A DNA stretch of 64,000 nucleotides from Syntrophaceae bacterium (GCA_013177825.1 JABLXX010000004.1:253593-317592); one strand, 5' to 3'; counted from the first letter of the stretch, positions 52,780 to 63,770 are shown. Numbers and translations are program-made. The notes: generated by a model not told the origin, from the sequence alone.

Positions 52780-53760
52780 ATGACGATCCAGGACATTTTT
52801 CAGTATTACGCAGCCGATCTCGGGCAGGTCGAGGCCTTCATGGAGAGGGAATTCCGCTCCGAGGTGGCACTCATTCCCGAGATCTCCCACTACCTGATCG
52901 GCAGCGGCGGGAAGCGTTTCCGGCCCCTCCTGCTCATCGCCTGTGCCAATCTGAGCGGGTACCGGGGCGAGCGGAGCGCCCGTCTCGCGGCGGTTCTGGA
53001 GTTCATCCACACGGCCACCCTGCTGCACGACGACGTCATCGACGAGGGGCAGCTCCGCCGCGGCAAGGCCTCGGCCAATACCGTCTGGGGCAACGCGGCC
53101 AGCGTTCTGGTGGGCGACTTCCTCTACTCCAAGTCGTTCCGCATCCTGTCGGACGACGGGAGCATCGACGTGCTCCGCCTGATGTCCGAGACGACAAATA
53201 TCATGTCCGAGGGAGAGGTCTTTCAGCTCGTCCGGAGCGGAGACGTCCGCATCACGGAACAGGATTATCTGACCATCATCGAGAAGAAGACGGCCATCCT
53301 CATGGCGGCGGCCTGCGCCATCGGGGGAATCCTGGGCGGGCACGGGCAGGAACGCACGGCTGCACTGCGGCGCTTCGGCCTCCTCCTGGGCATGGCCTTC
53401 CAGATGACCGACGACACCCTGGACTACATGGCCGAGGAGGCCCAATTCGGCAAGACCATCGGCAAGGACCTCCAGGAGGGAAAGCTGACCCTGCCGTTGA
53501 TCATTGCGCTGGGCCGGTGTGCCGGCGAAGAGAGAGAACGGATCACCGGTCTTGTCGAGGAAATGAAGCGGACCGGTGGCGGCGACGGGGTCGGAGAAGT
53601 GGTGGACTGCATCCGACGTCACAACGGCATTTCCTATACCCTCGGCAAGGCAGAGGCGTTCGTGACGGAGGCAAAGGAATGCCTGAACGGCTTCGGGGCC
53701 TCCGAGGCAAAGAACCATCTGGTTGCCATCGCCGGGTTCATCCTCGAACGGCGGACCTGA
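52780..53760 (+). CDS. ispB: Trans-polyprenyl diphosphate synthase (octaprenyl-type)
   Basis: This is a 326-residue prenyl transferase. The two Asp-rich motifs are LLHDDVIDEG (DDxxD, about residue 85) and QMTDDTLDYM (about residue 209). The GSGGKRFRPLLLI and SAxGRT-like regions (KTIGKDLQEGKLTLPLI) are those of IspB/HepT enzymes. It elongates farnesyl diphosphate with isopentenyl units to the side chain of menaquinone or ubiquinone. Residues before the first DDxxD (TATLLHDD) are small, consistent with a long-chain product. It is a single-gene unit with its own promoter. Confidence 0.88.
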   Translation: MTIQDIFQYYAADLGQVEAFMEREFRSEVALIPEISHYLIGSGGKRFRPLLLIACANLSGYRGERSARLAAVLEFIHTATLLHDDVIDEGQLRRGKASANTVWGNAASVLVGDFLYSKSFRILSDDGSIDVLRLMSETTNIMSEGEVFQLVRSGDVRITEQDYLTIIEKKTAILMAAACAIGGILGGHGQERTAALRRFGLLLGMAFQMTDDTLDYMAEEAQFGKTIGKDLQEGKLTLPLIIALGRCAGEERERITGLVEEMKRTGGGDGVGEVVDCIRRHNGISYTLGKAEAFVTEAKECLNGFGASEAKNHLVAIAGFILERRT

Positions 53761-53798
53761 TCCTTCGAGAACGTTTTTTCCGGATACCCCTCAACCGA

Positions 53799-55376
53799 TC
53801 AACCGATGACGGCCGGAAGCCGGCAGTGGGCGGGCTCATGTTCCGGCGGTGTTTCCCGGTCCTGCTTAAGGGCTGCGGGCATGAATTCCAGGATGTCCCG
53901 GGCGGTGATGCCGTCTTCCCCCTTTGCTGCCGCCGCCAGGTCCCCCGCCAGGCCGTGGAGGAAGACCCCTTTCCGGACGGCCTGCTCCAGGGGCAGCCCC
54001 ATCCCGAACATGGCCGCAATCGCTCCCGTGAGGGCGTCCCCCGATCCCGCCGTGGCCATCCCGGCGTTTCCGCTCAGGTTGACGAAGACACGGCCGTCGG
54101 GGCAGCCGACCAGGCTATGGGCTCCCTTCAGGACGATGATGGATTTCAGGTCCCGCGCGGCGGCCTGGAGGATGGCGATCCGGTTCCGGCGGATTTCCGC
54201 GGCGGTTTTTCCCGTGAGCCTGGCCATCTCGCCGGGATGCGGCGTCAGGACCGTCGGCGCCTTTCGCTTCAGGAGAATACCCGGATCCGAAGCCGTGGCC
54301 GTCAGGCCGTCACCGTCGATCAGGACGGGTTTCCCGATCCCCTTGACAAGCTCCCGCACCAGCGTCTGCGTTTCCGCCGCCAGGGACAGGCCCGGGCCCA
54401 GGACCACTATGTCCACCTTTTCGGCCTGTGCCAGGAGGTCCGTCTTGCTCCTCCGGGAGAGGCTTCCGGAGGCGGTCTCCCGCTGGGGGATGAAGACGGC
54501 CTCGGCCGCGTTCTGGGCCAGGAAGGGCACGATCGAGGCGGGAGCCGCCAGCCGGGCATAGCCTCCACCGGCCTTAAGGAATGACAGGGCCGCAAACTGG
54601 GGCGCTCCAAGGTAACCGGCTGCGCCGGCGATGAAAAGGACGTCTCCGACGGCCCCTTTGTGGACCTCCGGATCCCGGGGAGGCAGGGGAACGCAGCCGT
54701 TCAGTGCGATCTTCAGATCCTCGCGGCCGGTCAGTTCCGGCGGGAAGGAGATGCCGGACACGAAGAGCTCTCCGCAGCAGCCGAACCCCGGGTAGAGAAC
54801 GTTCCCCGGTTTCGGGAGCCCGAAGGTCACCGTCCAGCAGGCCTTTACGGCGGCGCCCATGATCTCGCCGGTGTCGCCGTTGACGCCCGAGGGGATGTCG
54901 AGGGAGAGAACCCTGCGGCCGCTGTCGTTGATGAGATCGATGGCGTCGCGGTAGAGGCCCGACACGTCCCGGTCAAGGCCGGTGCCGAGCAGGGCGTCGA
55001 TGATGATGTCGGCGTGAACGATGTATTTGCGGATCTCCAGGAGATCGTCCGCGGGGCGCATGTCGACGGGCAGTCGCCGTAGAATCCCGAAGTTCGTCGC
55101 CGACGCACCCCGGAACCGGGCCGGATCGCCCAGGAGGAACACTTTCGGGACGCCGCCCAGGGAATGGATCTTCCGGGCCACGACCAGCCCGTCGCCGCCG
55201 TTGTTCCCGCTCCCGCAGAGGACGACGAACCGCTTCCCGGCTATACCGAACTCCCGGTCCAGGAGTGCAACCGCGGCCAGGCCGGCGTTTTCCATCAGGA
55301 TTTCTTCGGGTATCCCCAGTTTCTCGATTGCCCATCGGTCCATCGCCCGGATCTCTTCGACGCCGGCCACTTTCAT
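53799..55376 (-). CDS. nnr: Bifunctional NAD(P)H-hydrate epimerase/dehydratase
   Basis: This is a 525-residue repair enzyme. The N-terminal YjeF/NnrE epimerase domain has GNNGGDGLVVARKIHSLG near residue 57. The C-terminal ribokinase-like dehydratase NnrD domain has VLTPHPGEMARLTG, IIVLKGAHSLVG and the catalytic GSGDALTGAIAAMFGMGL. Together they convert the damaged 6-hydrates of NADH or NADPH back to the active form with ADP or ATP. It runs in the same direction as the CoA-transferase gene upstream (13 bases apart) and is the last gene of the minus-strand run. Confidence 0.93.
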   Translation of the reverse strand: MKVAGVEEIRAMDRWAIEKLGIPEEILMENAGLAAVALLDREFGIAGKRFVVLCGSGNNGGDGLVVARKIHSLGGVPKVFLLGDPARFRGASATNFGILRRLPVDMRPADDLLEIRKYIVHADIIIDALLGTGLDRDVSGLYRDAIDLINDSGRRVLSLDIPSGVNGDTGEIMGAAVKACWTVTFGLPKPGNVLYPGFGCCGELFVSGISFPPELTGREDLKIALNGCVPLPPRDPEVHKGAVGDVLFIAGAAGYLGAPQFAALSFLKAGGGYARLAAPASIVPFLAQNAAEAVFIPQRETASGSLSRRSKTDLLAQAEKVDIVVLGPGLSLAAETQTLVRELVKGIGKPVLIDGDGLTATASDPGILLKRKAPTVLTPHPGEMARLTGKTAAEIRRNRIAILQAAARDLKSIIVLKGAHSLVGCPDGRVFVNLSGNAGMATAGSGDALTGAIAAMFGMGLPLEQAVRKGVFLHGLAGDLAAAAKGEDGITARDILEFMPAALKQDRETPPEHEPAHCRLPAVIG

Positions 55377-55389
55377 CGCATGGTCCCCC

Positions 55390-57291
55390 TCAACGGATTC
55401 CCTGATTGTATCCCTCTTCCCGGAAGGTCATCTTCAACTCGTGGACACCGCCGCTGCTGCGCCGCTCGATCTCGAACCCGCCCTTCTCGAAAACGTTGAG
55501 CATGGGTTCGTTCCCGGTGACGACCGTGGCGGTGAACCCCAGGAGCCCCTGGCGCTTTGCCAGGAATGTCAGATACGACAGGAGTTCGAGACCGATCCCG
55601 CGGTTCTGGTGGTCGTCCCGGACGGCAAAGGCCACCTCCGCCGAATGGGTGTCGGGCTCGATGTAGTAGCGGCCAACGCCGACGATGCTCTCATTCTCCT
55701 CGCCGCCCGTGACGGCCAGGATGGCCATTTCTTTCGTGTAGTCGATGACCACCAGGGGCTGCAGGCGCTCGTGGGGCATGTCCTTCCGGGCGGAGATGAA
55801 GCGCCGGTACATGCTCTGCTCCGACAGGGAGTAGATGAAGTCCTTCAGGCGCGGCTCGTCGCTGATCTTGATGGGCCGGAAGTAGATGTTGAAGCCCTTC
55901 CGGGTGGTCCGGTAGGACTCCAGGTGCTCCGGGTACATGCCCCGCTCCCCGGGAATGTAGGCCTGGTCGCGGTATACGAGGCCGGCCTTCTTCGCCTCCT
56001 CCATCAGCCGGGCGCGAAACTTCGGATGGGCGATGCCGATGAGCTCCATGGCCCGCTCCCGGATGTTCTTCCCGTGGAGATAGGCGATGCCGAACTCGGT
56101 CACGACGTACTGGACATCCCCCCGGATCAGGGTGGCCCCCGCTCCCTCCCGCAGGTACGGCACGATCCGCGAGATCATTTCCGCCGAGGCGGTGGACTGG
56201 AGGGCCAGGATGGTCTTCCCGTTCCGGGCCATGGAGGCGCCCCGCATGAAGTCCGCCTGACCCCCGATGCCGCTGTAGAACTTCCGGCCGATGGACTCCG
56301 CCGTGGACTGCCCCGTCAGGTCGATCTCCAGGGCGCTGTTGATGGCCACCATGTTGTCCTGCCGGGCGATGATCAGGGGATTGTTCGTATAGTCGATGGT
56401 CTTGAACTCGACGGCGGGATTGTCGTGGATATACTCGTAGGTGACCCGGTGGCCCATGCAGAAGGTGGCCACCGTCTTGCCCCGGTCGAGGGTCTTCCGG
56501 GTGTTGTCCACGACGCCCCGCCGCATCAGGTCCGCGATCCCGTCGCCCAGAAGCTCCGTATGGATTCCCAAATGGCGCTTGTCCCCCAGATGGGTGAAGA
56601 CGCCGTTGGGCAGGCTTCCGAGTCCCACCTGGATCGTATCGCCGTCCTGGATGAGCTTCGACACGTAGCGGCCGATGCGCTGGATGATCTCCGAGTCCGC
56701 CTCGGGTGCGTACTCCAGGAGCGGCTCGTCGTGGGGCACCAGGAAATCGATATCGTCGAGATGAAGGAAACCGTCCCCGTGAATCCGGGGCATATGGCGG
56801 TTGATCTGGGCGACAATCAGATCCGCCTTCTCCACGGCGGCCTTGACGATGTCCACACTGACCCCCAGGCTCACGTAGCCGTGGTCGTCGGGAAGCGAAA
56901 CCTGGATCAGGGCGATGTCGACGTGGGCCAGTCCACGGTAGAAGAGCTCCGGGACCTTGGAAAGGGAGACGGGTGTATAGTCCGCCACGCCCTCGTTGAC
57001 GGCGTCCCGGGTAGTCTCGCCGATGAAGAAGGAGTTGTGGCGGAAGTTCTGCTTGAACCGCTCGTAAGCGTAGGGCGCCACGCCGAGGGTGCGGATGTGG
57101 AGGACCTCCGCGTCGAAGAAGGCCTTCGGGTGGGCCTTGACGTACCGGATCAGGGAGTGGACCAGGTATTGGGGTTCCGCGCAGGCGGAGCCGACGAAGA
57201 TCACATCCCCCCGGTGGATGTGGCCGAAAATCGCCTCTTCCGGGGCAAATTTTTTCGGGTACCGCTCTTTCCAACTTTCCATGGTGTTCAT
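55390..57291 (-). CDS. Acetyl-CoA hydrolase/transferase fused to a GNAT domain
   Basis: This is a 633-residue fusion. The N-terminal two thirds (about 1-430) is an acetyl-CoA hydrolase/4-hydroxybutyrate CoA-transferase-type enzyme, with [31 protein letters not shown], the probable catalytic Glu in [19 protein letters not shown], and [15 protein letters not shown]. The C-terminal third (from about 460) is a GNAT acetyltransferase with [29 protein letters not shown]. Such fusions may couple acyl-CoA metabolism to protein acetylation. An AGAGGAG site places the start at the ATG at 57291; its first four bases overlap the stop of the DUF255 gene. Confidence 0.86.
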   Translation of the reverse strand: MNTMESWKERYPKKFAPEEAIFGHIHRGDVIFVGSACAEPQYLVHSLIRYVKAHPKAFFDAEVLHIRTLGVAPYAYERFKQNFRHNSFFIGETTRDAVNEGVADYTPVSLSKVPELFYRGLAHVDIALIQVSLPDDHGYVSLGVSVDIVKAAVEKADLIVAQINRHMPRIHGDGFLHLDDIDFLVPHDEPLLEYAPEADSEIIQRIGRYVSKLIQDGDTIQVGLGSLPNGVFTHLGDKRHLGIHTELLGDGIADLMRRGVVDNTRKTLDRGKTVATFCMGHRVTYEYIHDNPAVEFKTIDYTNNPLIIARQDNMVAINSALEIDLTGQSTAESIGRKFYSGIGGQADFMRGASMARNGKTILALQSTASAEMISRIVPYLREGAGATLIRGDVQYVVTEFGIAYLHGKNIRERAMELIGIAHPKFRARLMEEAKKAGLVYRDQAYIPGERGMYPEHLESYRTTRKGFNIYFRPIKISDEPRLKDFIYSLSEQSMYRRFISARKDMPHERLQPLVVIDYTKEMAILAVTGGEENESIVGVGRYYIEPDTHSAEVAFAVRDDHQNRGIGLELLSYLTFLAKRQGLLGFTATVVTGNEPMLNVFEKGGFEIERRSSGGVHELKMTFREEGYNQGIR

Positions 57292-59348
57292 GGATGCTCC
57301 TCTTCCAGGGCTTCCCGCAGCGCTTCCGGGTCCGTGACCGGCTGCCGGCAGCTGAAATGGCGGCATACGTAGGCCGCGGCCTTTCCTGCCAGGGGTTTCA
57401 TGTCCTTCACGAAGGGGGCCAGTTTTCCGATTTCCCCGGCGCTTCGTCCCGGGGGCCTGAGCAGAAGCGTGCCGGCGGGCAGGTACCGTTCCCGCACGAC
57501 CGTGAGCAGGGCTGCCGTATCCGGGGCCGCAGGGTCGCCAGCAATGACGATTTCATAGGACGGATTGGTGAGAAAGTCCAGCGCCGCCATGAGCATGGTG
57601 TATGCCGAGGGCATCGTGGCGACGGCGGAGGCAAAGCAGCGCAGAAGCTTTACGGCCCGCTCCTCGTGGGAAACGTCGCCGGTAAGGCGGCTCAGGCGCG
57701 CCAGGTTCAGAGCCGAGACGGAGTTTCCCGACGGGAGGGCGCCGTCGTAGATCTGCTTTTTCCGGACCAGGAGATCGCGGCTGTCGGCGGAGGAAAAATA
57801 GTACCCGCCCAGGCGGTCGTCCCAGAAGCGGCGGTTCTGCTCCGCCTGGAGACGGACCGCCGCCGCCAGGAGGGACGGATCCAGGAAGGCCTGGTAGCCC
57901 TCGATCAGCCCCCAGACCAGGAAGGCGCAGTCGTCCAGGTGGGCCGCGATGGCCGCTTCGCCGTCCCGCCAGCGATGGAGCAGGATCCCGTTGCGGAGCA
58001 TCGTGCCGGAGAAAAAGGAGAGGCATCGCCGATAGGCCTCGCCGTAGCGGGCGTCTCCGAATACCGCCGCCGCCCGGGCCAGTGCGGCCAGCAGCAAGCC
58101 GTTCCAGTCCGTCAGGATCTTGTCGTCCCGATGCGGACGGGGCCGTTTCTCACGGGCGGCAAAGAGCGTCCGCCCGGCCTGTTCCAGCTCCGGCGGCAGC
58201 GAGGCGGGGGGGTCCCCCTTCCAGTGCAGGATGTTCTTTCCTGTCCCCTGTCCCGTGGCCTCTTCGATATAGTTGCCTTCTTCCCGGATCTGGTATGCCT
58301 CCAGAAAGGAGGGGGCGGATTCCGTCCCCAGGCGCCTCCGGATCTCCTCCGCTTTCCAGACATAGAAGGCGCCCTCCTCTCCCTCGCTGTCGGCATCCTC
58401 GGCGCTGTGAAACCCGCCGCCCGGGTCCGCCATATCCCGGAGAACATAGGTCAGGATGTCTTCGGCCACGGAACGGTACAGAGGGTTTCCCGAGGCCTGG
58501 AAGGCCTCCGTGTAGGCCAGGGCCAGCAGGGCCTGGTCGTAGAGCATCTTCTCGAAGTGGGGCAGGTGCCACTGATCGTCGGTGCTGTAGCGGTGGAAGC
58601 CGAAGCCCAGGTGGTCCCAGATTCCCCCGGCCCGCATGGCCTTCAGGGTCCGCTCCGCCATCTCCAGGGCCCAGCCGGTCCGGGTCGACCGGGCATAGCG
58701 GAGGAGAAACAGGATCTGGTGGGGAATCGGGAATTTGGGCCGTTCCCCGAAGCCGCCGGCCTCGGGATCGAACCGGTCCCGAAGTTCGCCGTAGGCCTGG
58801 TCGAGAATTTCTTTCGGAAGATCCTCTTCGGGGCCGTCCTTTCCCGAGTCCTGCAGGGCCTGCAGGATCCTGCCGGCGGATTGGAGGACGTCCTGCCGCC
58901 GGGTCCGCCAGAGATGGATGATCTTCGGGACGAGGTCCATCAGGCCCGTGCGTCCCAGGCGGGTTTCCCGGGGGATGTAGGTGGCGGCAAAGAAGGGCCT
59001 CCGGTCCGGCGTCAGGACCACCGTCAGGGGCCAGCCGCCGGACCCGGTCATCATCTGGCAGGCCGTCATGTAAAGGTGGTCCAGGTCGGGCCTTTCTTCC
59101 CGGTCCACCTTGATGCAGACGAAGGCCTCGTTCAGCAGGGCCGCCGTCTCCTCGTTTTCGAAGGACTCATGGGCCATGACGTGGCACCAGTGACAGGTGG
59201 AATAGCCGATGGACAGGAAAACCGGGCGGTCTTCCCGCCGGGCCCGGGTGAAGGCCTCCTCGCCCCAGGGATACCAGTCGACGGGATTCGATGCGTGCTG
59301 CAGGAGATAGGGGCTCTTTTCGCCGGCGAGGCGATTCTTTCCGGTCAT
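57288..59348 (-). CDS. DUF255 thioredoxin-like protein (YyaL/SSP411 family)
   Basis: This is a protein of about 686 residues. The N-terminal thioredoxin-like DUF255 domain (about 1-165) contains [29 protein letters not shown], the CxxC-type site [16 protein letters not shown], and [19 protein letters not shown]. The rest is an alpha-barrel resembling six-hairpin glycosidases ([35 protein letters not shown]). Function is unknown. The upstream frame continues to 59429, but the family start ([19 protein letters not shown]) is at 59348 with AAAGGAT upstream. It ends overlapping the CoA-transferase start by four bases. Confidence 0.9.
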   Translation of the reverse strand: MTGKNRLAGEKSPYLLQHASNPVDWYPWGEEAFTRARREDRPVFLSIGYSTCHWCHVMAHESFENEETAALLNEAFVCIKVDREERPDLDHLYMTACQMMTGSGGWPLTVVLTPDRRPFFAATYIPRETRLGRTGLMDLVPKIIHLWRTRRQDVLQSAGRILQALQDSGKDGPEEDLPKEILDQAYGELRDRFDPEAGGFGERPKFPIPHQILFLLRYARSTRTGWALEMAERTLKAMRAGGIWDHLGFGFHRYSTDDQWHLPHFEKMLYDQALLALAYTEAFQASGNPLYRSVAEDILTYVLRDMADPGGGFHSAEDADSEGEEGAFYVWKAEEIRRRLGTESAPSFLEAYQIREEGNYIEEATGQGTGKNILHWKGDPPASLPPELEQAGRTLFAAREKRPRPHRDDKILTDWNGLLLAALARAAAVFGDARYGEAYRRCLSFFSGTMLRNGILLHRWRDGEAAIAAHLDDCAFLVWGLIEGYQAFLDPSLLAAAVRLQAEQNRRFWDDRLGGYYFSSADSRDLLVRKKQIYDGALPSGNSVSALNLARLSRLTGDVSHEERAVKLLRCFASAVATMPSAYTMLMAALDFLTNPSYEIVIAGDPAAPDTAALLTVVRERYLPAGTLLLRPPGRSAGEIGKLAPFVKDMKPLAGKAAAYVCRHFSCRQPVTDPEALREALEEEHP

Positions 59349-59418
59349 GAATCGATCCTTTGCTTTGCAGTCGGGACATCGTCCCGGAAGTCCGGCGACC
59401 CTTCCGCTTCCGGTCGCG

Positions 59419-61089
59419 TCAGTCCCCAAGGAACTCCGCCAGAGTGCGGAGCCGGTCCGCCGGGTCGTTGTCCAGGTGAAGGTGCAGAACCTCGCGGCCG
59501 GCCTTCGTGAGCGCCGCCCGGTCGCCCGCTGCCTGGGCGGCCTTCAGCGTGCCGAAGGTCAGGGTCCCCTCGTCGCTGTCCATGGACCCGGGAATCGGGA
59601 GATCCTCCCGATCGTCGGCAGTGATCTGGATGAAGCGGCCCCGGCCGGCGTCGCCCTTGTGGAGCTGTCCCGTCGAGTGGAGGTAGCGGGGGCCGAAGCC
59701 CGCCGTCGCCGGACGGCGGGAAAAACGTTCGGCCGCCCGGCGCAGGTTCTCCAGGGCGGACCGGACGCCCGGTTCGTAAGGAAGAAAAGCCTGGAGGGCT
59801 GTGTATCCGCCCGCGGCGGCTCCGGTCAGAAACAACCGCAGGACCCTTGCCGCAGATTCCTTTCCGTCTCGCCCGCAATTCAGGCCTTCTCCACCTGCAA
59901 GCTGGGCCTCCCGGTCGGGATTCTCCAGAAACCGGCGGGCCCCTTCCTTGGCGGATTCCACGTCTGGCTGGTCGAAGGGATTCACCCCCAGCCTCCAGCA
60001 GGCGCAGGCCGTGGCCATCTCCCAGAGAAACAGGAATGCGCCCAGGTCCCGCCGGGGATCCGTATCCAGGGCGACCCAGGGGCAACCGTACCGTTCGGTC
60101 TGACGGAGCCGGTCCGCGGGCGGCTCGTCTTTTCCCGGATGAAGGAAGATGAAGACACGGTTTTCATCCGGTTCGAGCGAGGCTTCCGGGCCGTTTCCGG
60201 GGACAGGCAGGATCCCTTTCCCCTCTTTCCCGGTGCTCTCCGCCAGGAGCTGTTCCAGCCAGTCCGCGAGAGGGGCCAGGTCCGGGGGATGGAGCAGGGC
60301 CAGCTTGTCCCGTCCCGCCCTCGCCGCCTCGCCCAGGAAGACTCCCAGTTCCAGACCCCCGGCGGATTCCGCCTCCGTCTCCAGCCGTTCTCTTTCCGCG
60401 ATGGAGGCGGCATCCTCCAGCAGACGGCGGGGAGAGGCTCCCGCGAGGGCGGCGGGAACGAGCCCGAACAGGGACAGGGCGGAGAAGCGGCCGCCGATGT
60501 CCGGATCGTTCAGGAAGATCCGGCGGAAGCGGCAGGCCCCGGCGAGCGCCGCCAGGCCGCTGCCCGGGTCGGTGATCGCGCAGAAATGACCGCCTGCCTG
60601 CTCCGCTCCCAGCCGGCGGACGGCGAGGCGGTAACAATATTTCAGGAGGGACAGGGTCTCGACGGTACCCCCCGACTTGGTGGATGCAATGTAGAGGGTC
60701 TCCTCCGGCGGGAAGCGGTCCGCATAATTCCGGATCGTCGCCGGATCGGTCGTGTCGAGGATCTCCAGGGGCAGACCCCGTTCCGTTCCGAGAAGCCGGG
60801 TGTACAAGTCCGGGGCGAGGCTGGATCCACCCATGCCCAGGAGAAGAACCCTCCGAAAGCCTTCCGTCCGTAGGGATTCCGCAAAGGCCTCCATGTCCGG
60901 AAGAAACGGGGCCATGGTCTGCGGGCAGTCGAGCCAGCCCAGGCGATGATTGATTTCCGCGGCCGGTCCCGGCCAGAGGGACGCGTCTTTCCGCCAGAGG
61001 CGCGACCGCACGGAGGCGCTCCGGGCCTCCTCCAGGGCGACCCGGTACCGTTCTTTCAGGGGTCCGGGGTGGATCCTGACTTTTCTCAC
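59419..61089 (-). CDS. pgi: Glucose-6-phosphate isomerase
   Basis: This is a 556-residue two-SIS-domain enzyme that interconverts glucose-6-phosphate and fructose-6-phosphate. The first SIS domain has [21 protein letters not shown] and [17 protein letters not shown]; the C-terminal part has [16 protein letters not shown] with the catalytic His. The protein is close to the isomerase half of the transaldolase-isomerase fusions found in some bacteria, so it is somewhat divergent from E. coli Pgi. The frame extends to 61137; GGGAGG before a GTG at 61089 sets the start. It is the first gene of the minus-strand run. Confidence 0.87.
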   Translation of the reverse strand: MRKVRIHPGPLKERYRVALEEARSASVRSRLWRKDASLWPGPAAEINHRLGWLDCPQTMAPFLPDMEAFAESLRTEGFRRVLLLGMGGSSLAPDLYTRLLGTERGLPLEILDTTDPATIRNYADRFPPEETLYIASTKSGGTVETLSLLKYCYRLAVRRLGAEQAGGHFCAITDPGSGLAALAGACRFRRIFLNDPDIGGRFSALSLFGLVPAALAGASPRRLLEDAASIAERERLETEAESAGGLELGVFLGEAARAGRDKLALLHPPDLAPLADWLEQLLAESTGKEGKGILPVPGNGPEASLEPDENRVFIFLHPGKDEPPADRLRQTERYGCPWVALDTDPRRDLGAFLFLWEMATACACWRLGVNPFDQPDVESAKEGARRFLENPDREAQLAGGEGLNCGRDGKESAARVLRLFLTGAAAGGYTALQAFLPYEPGVRSALENLRRAAERFSRRPATAGFGPRYLHSTGQLHKGDAGRGRFIQITADDREDLPIPGSMDSDEGTLTFGTLKAAQAAGDRAALTKAGREVLHLHLDNDPADRLRTLAEFLGD

Positions 61090-61258
61090 GGGATTCCTCC
61101 CTGCGGCGGATGATGCGGAGCGGCCGACCGCAGGCATGCATTATGGTATAGACGGATGAAACGAGTCAATCCCTTGTTTCCGAGGGTTGCAGAGCCCCCG
61201 GATTTTTGTTGACCCCTGGAAAGGGATACATGAAGATGAAGCCGGGAGGGATGTCGAT

Positions 61259-62158
61259 ATGGACCGCAGGGAGTTTCTGAAAACAGCCGCCGTCGCGGGG
61301 GCATCCCTGGCGCTGCCGGGTCTCCTGCTGCCCGACGGTTCGGCGGCGGCCGCCGAGAAGCTGGACATGGTCGTAGCGAAGGGGCCTTCTCCGGCCCGGA
61401 TCACCCGGGCGGCGGTGGATGCCTTCGGGGGGATGCGCCGGTTTGTTTCCCGGGGCGACGTCGTCGTGATCAAGCCGAACATCGGCTGGGACCGCACACC
61501 CGAATACGCCGCCACAACGAATCCCGAGGTGGTGGGAACCCTGGTCCGGCTCTGCTTCGAGGCAGGGGCGAAGAAGGTGAAGGTCTTCGACCACACCGTC
61601 AGCAGTCCCCGAAGGGCCTACAAGCAGAGCGGCATCGCCGATGCGGCCGGGGCCGCAGGGGCCGAGCTGTCCTTCGTGGAAGACCGGAAATTCAGGGAGA
61701 TGAAGATCCAGGGCGAGACCCTCAAGTCCTGGCCCCTTTACACGGAGGTCTTCGAGGCCGACAAGATCATCAACGTCCCCATCGCCAAGGTCCACGGCAC
61801 ATCCATCCTGACCCTGGGAATGAAGAACTGGATGGGTGTGATGGGGGGATCGCGGGGACGGATTCACCAGCGGATCGACCCGTGCCTCGTCGACATGGCC
61901 CGGACGGTCCGGCCGACGCTGGTGGTTCTCGACGCGGTCCGGATCCTCGTGGCCAACGGACCGACGGGCGGAGACCTGTCGGATGTGCGTCTGATGAACA
62001 CGGTGGCGGTGAGCCAGGATCAGGTCGCCATGGACGCCTTCGGCAGCACCCTGTTCGGTCTCCGGGAAGACGCCCTGGGCTGTGTCCGCCTCGGACACCA
62101 GGCCGGCCTGGGGAACATGCGGCTGGCCCGCCAGAAGATCCGCCGGATCCAGGCCTGA
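61259..62158 (+). CDS. DUF362 protein with twin-arginine-type leader
   Basis: This is a 299-residue protein. The N-terminus has a Tat-like signal (MDRREFLKTAAVAGASLALPG). The DUF362 domain follows with VVVIKPNIGWDRTPEYAATTNPEVVGTLVRL, KVFDHTV and GMKNWMGVMGG, then VVLDAVRILVANGPTGGD and VAMDAFGSTLFGL. Members are often linked to iron-sulfur proteins, and here the next gene is a membrane polyferredoxin. Function is unknown. GGGAGGG at 61243-61249 fixes the ATG at 61259. Confidence 0.85.
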   Translation: MDRREFLKTAAVAGASLALPGLLLPDGSAAAAEKLDMVVAKGPSPARITRAAVDAFGGMRRFVSRGDVVVIKPNIGWDRTPEYAATTNPEVVGTLVRLCFEAGAKKVKVFDHTVSSPRRAYKQSGIADAAGAAGAELSFVEDRKFREMKIQGETLKSWPLYTEVFEADKIINVPIAKVHGTSILTLGMKNWMGVMGGSRGRIHQRIDPCLVDMARTVRPTLVVLDAVRILVANGPTGGDLSDVRLMNTVAVSQDQVAMDAFGSTLFGLREDALGCVRLGHQAGLGNMRLARQKIRRIQA

Positions 62159-62225
62159 ACAACGCGTTCCGGCCCTTGCCCCCGAGGAGACGGAGAATGC
62201 CCTCGCCTCTGAAAGCGGAAAGACG

Positions 62226-63770
62226 GTGATCCGAAAAGCGCGACTTGCCTCGCAGGCCCTTTTCCTGCTTCTCTTCCTGTGGCTCTTCCTGCAGACGGAG
62301 TCGAAGGGAGCGGACCAGCTCGGGTATCCGGTCAAGTTTTTCCTCGACGCCGACCCCCTGCTGGCGCTGACGGCGATCCTCTCCAGCCGGTCGTTTCTTC
62401 CCTCGATGCTGCTGGCGGGAGCGGTGGCCCTGGCGACGGTCTTCCTGGGCCGGTTCTTCTGCGGCTGGATATGTCCCCTGGGGACGCTCCACAACCTCGC
62501 CGGCGCCGCCGTCCGGAAGCGCCGGCGGGTCGTCCCGAAGGGCAGCTTCCGCCTGAAATATCTGCTCCTAGTCTTTCTGCTGGCCTCCTCCGCTTTTACC
62601 CTTCAGATCACCGGCATATTCGATCCCCTGAGCCTTCTGATCCGCTCCCTTTCTCTCTCGGTCTATCCGGCCTTCCAGTACGGCGTGACGTCCTTCCTCG
62701 ACGTGCTGTCCCGCTGGCCGGTCCCGGGGCTGGCGCCGGCGGCGGACTGGCTGCTCGGGATCCTCTACAAGGGCGTCCTGTCCCTCCGGCAGCCCGCGTT
62801 CAGCCAGGGTTTTCTTTTGGGAATCCTGTTCATGGGAATCCTGGCGCTCAACTGGATCGAGCGGCGATACTGGTGCCGCTATCTCTGCCCGCTCGGCGCA
62901 CTCCTGGGAATCCTCTCCCGCCGGTCCCTGCTGTCCCGATCCGTCAGCGAAGGCTGCGATTCCTGCGGCGCCTGCGTTCCCGGCTGTGAGGGGGGATGCT
63001 TCCCCCAGAGCCCCGATAAATGGCGGAAGGCCGAATGTTATCTCTGCGGAAACTGCGACGACGCCTGCCCGAAGAACGCCGTTTCCTTCGGCTTCGGGAA
63101 GAAACGGGGGGCGGCGCAGCTGGACCTGGGAAGACGGCGGGTCGTCGCTGCGGCCGCCGCAGGAGTTGCGGCGGTGCCGCTTCTCCGCATCGGTCCGTCC
63201 GGGACGGGACAGGCGGACCCGCGGCTGATCCGTCCTCCGGGATCGCTCGAGGAACGGGAATTCCTGCAGCGCTGCGTCAAGTGCGGCGAGTGCATGAAGG
63301 TCTGCATCACCGGCGGTTTGCAGCCGGCCCTGACGGAGGCCTCGCTGGAGGGGCTCTGGTCTCCCGTCCTGGTGCCCCGGGTCGGCTACTGCGAGTACCG
63401 GTGCACCCTCTGCGGGCAAGTGTGTCCGACGGGGGCGATCCGCCGCCTCTCTCCGGAAGAGAAAGCGGATGTGAAAATCGGCCTCGCCATGATCGATCCG
63501 GGCCGGTGCCTTCCCTGGGCCCACGGGATTTTCTGCATCGTCTGCGAGGAGGTGTGCCCGACGCCGAAGAAGGCCGTCCTTCTCGAGGAGGTGGTGGTGA
63601 AGGACCGGGAAGGGATGCCCGTCACGGTCAAGCAGCCCCGGGTGGACCTGGAGCGCTGCATCGGCTGCGGCATCTGCGAGAACCGCTGTCCCGTTCTGGG
63701 AAAACCGGCCATCCGGGTCCTGTCCGTCGGCGAATCCCGCTCCCGGGATAACCGGCTTCTTCTTCCCTGA
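62226..63770 (+). CDS. Membrane-bound polyferredoxin (NapH/YccM-like)
   Basis: This is a protein of about 514 residues. Five or six N-terminal helices carry the NapH-type cytoplasmic motifs FCGWICPLGTLHNL and YWCRYLCPLGALLGILSR. Soluble ferredoxin domains follow: CDSCGACVPGC, CYLCGNCDDACP, CVKCGECMKVC, CTLCGQVCPTGAIR, CEEVCPTPKKA and CIGCGICENRCPV, enough for about five 4Fe-4S clusters. A twin-arginine-like segment (GRRRVVAAAAAGVAAVPLL) stands in the middle. It probably passes electrons between quinone and a partner. GTG at 62226 was chosen because the upstream frame lacks a signal; the ribosome site is weak. Confidence 0.84.
   Translation: MIRKARLASQALFLLLFLWLFLQTESKGADQLGYPVKFFLDADPLLALTAILSSRSFLPSMLLAGAVALATVFLGRFFCGWICPLGTLHNLAGAAVRKRRRVVPKGSFRLKYLLLVFLLASSAFTLQITGIFDPLSLLIRSLSLSVYPAFQYGVTSFLDVLSRWPVPGLAPAADWLLGILYKGVLSLRQPAFSQGFLLGILFMGILALNWIERRYWCRYLCPLGALLGILSRRSLLSRSVSEGCDSCGACVPGCEGGCFPQSPDKWRKAECYLCGNCDDACPKNAVSFGFGKKRGAAQLDLGRRRVVAAAAAGVAAVPLLRIGPSGTGQADPRLIRPPGSLEEREFLQRCVKCGECMKVCITGGLQPALTEASLEGLWSPVLVPRVGYCEYRCTLCGQVCPTGAIRRLSPEEKADVKIGLAMIDPGRCLPWAHGIFCIVCEEVCPTPKKAVLLEEVVVKDREGMPVTVKQPRVDLERCIGCGICENRCPVLGKPAIRVLSVGESRSRDNRLLLP

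Noticed and set aside
55021..57372. A 783-codon plus-strand frame opposite nnr and the CoA transferase
   Set aside because: The minus-strand genes have clear catalytic motifs; the plus frame has none.
57294..59510. A 738-codon plus-strand frame opposite the DUF255 gene
   Set aside because: The minus-strand protein has the DUF255 CxxC region; the plus frame is a GC artefact.
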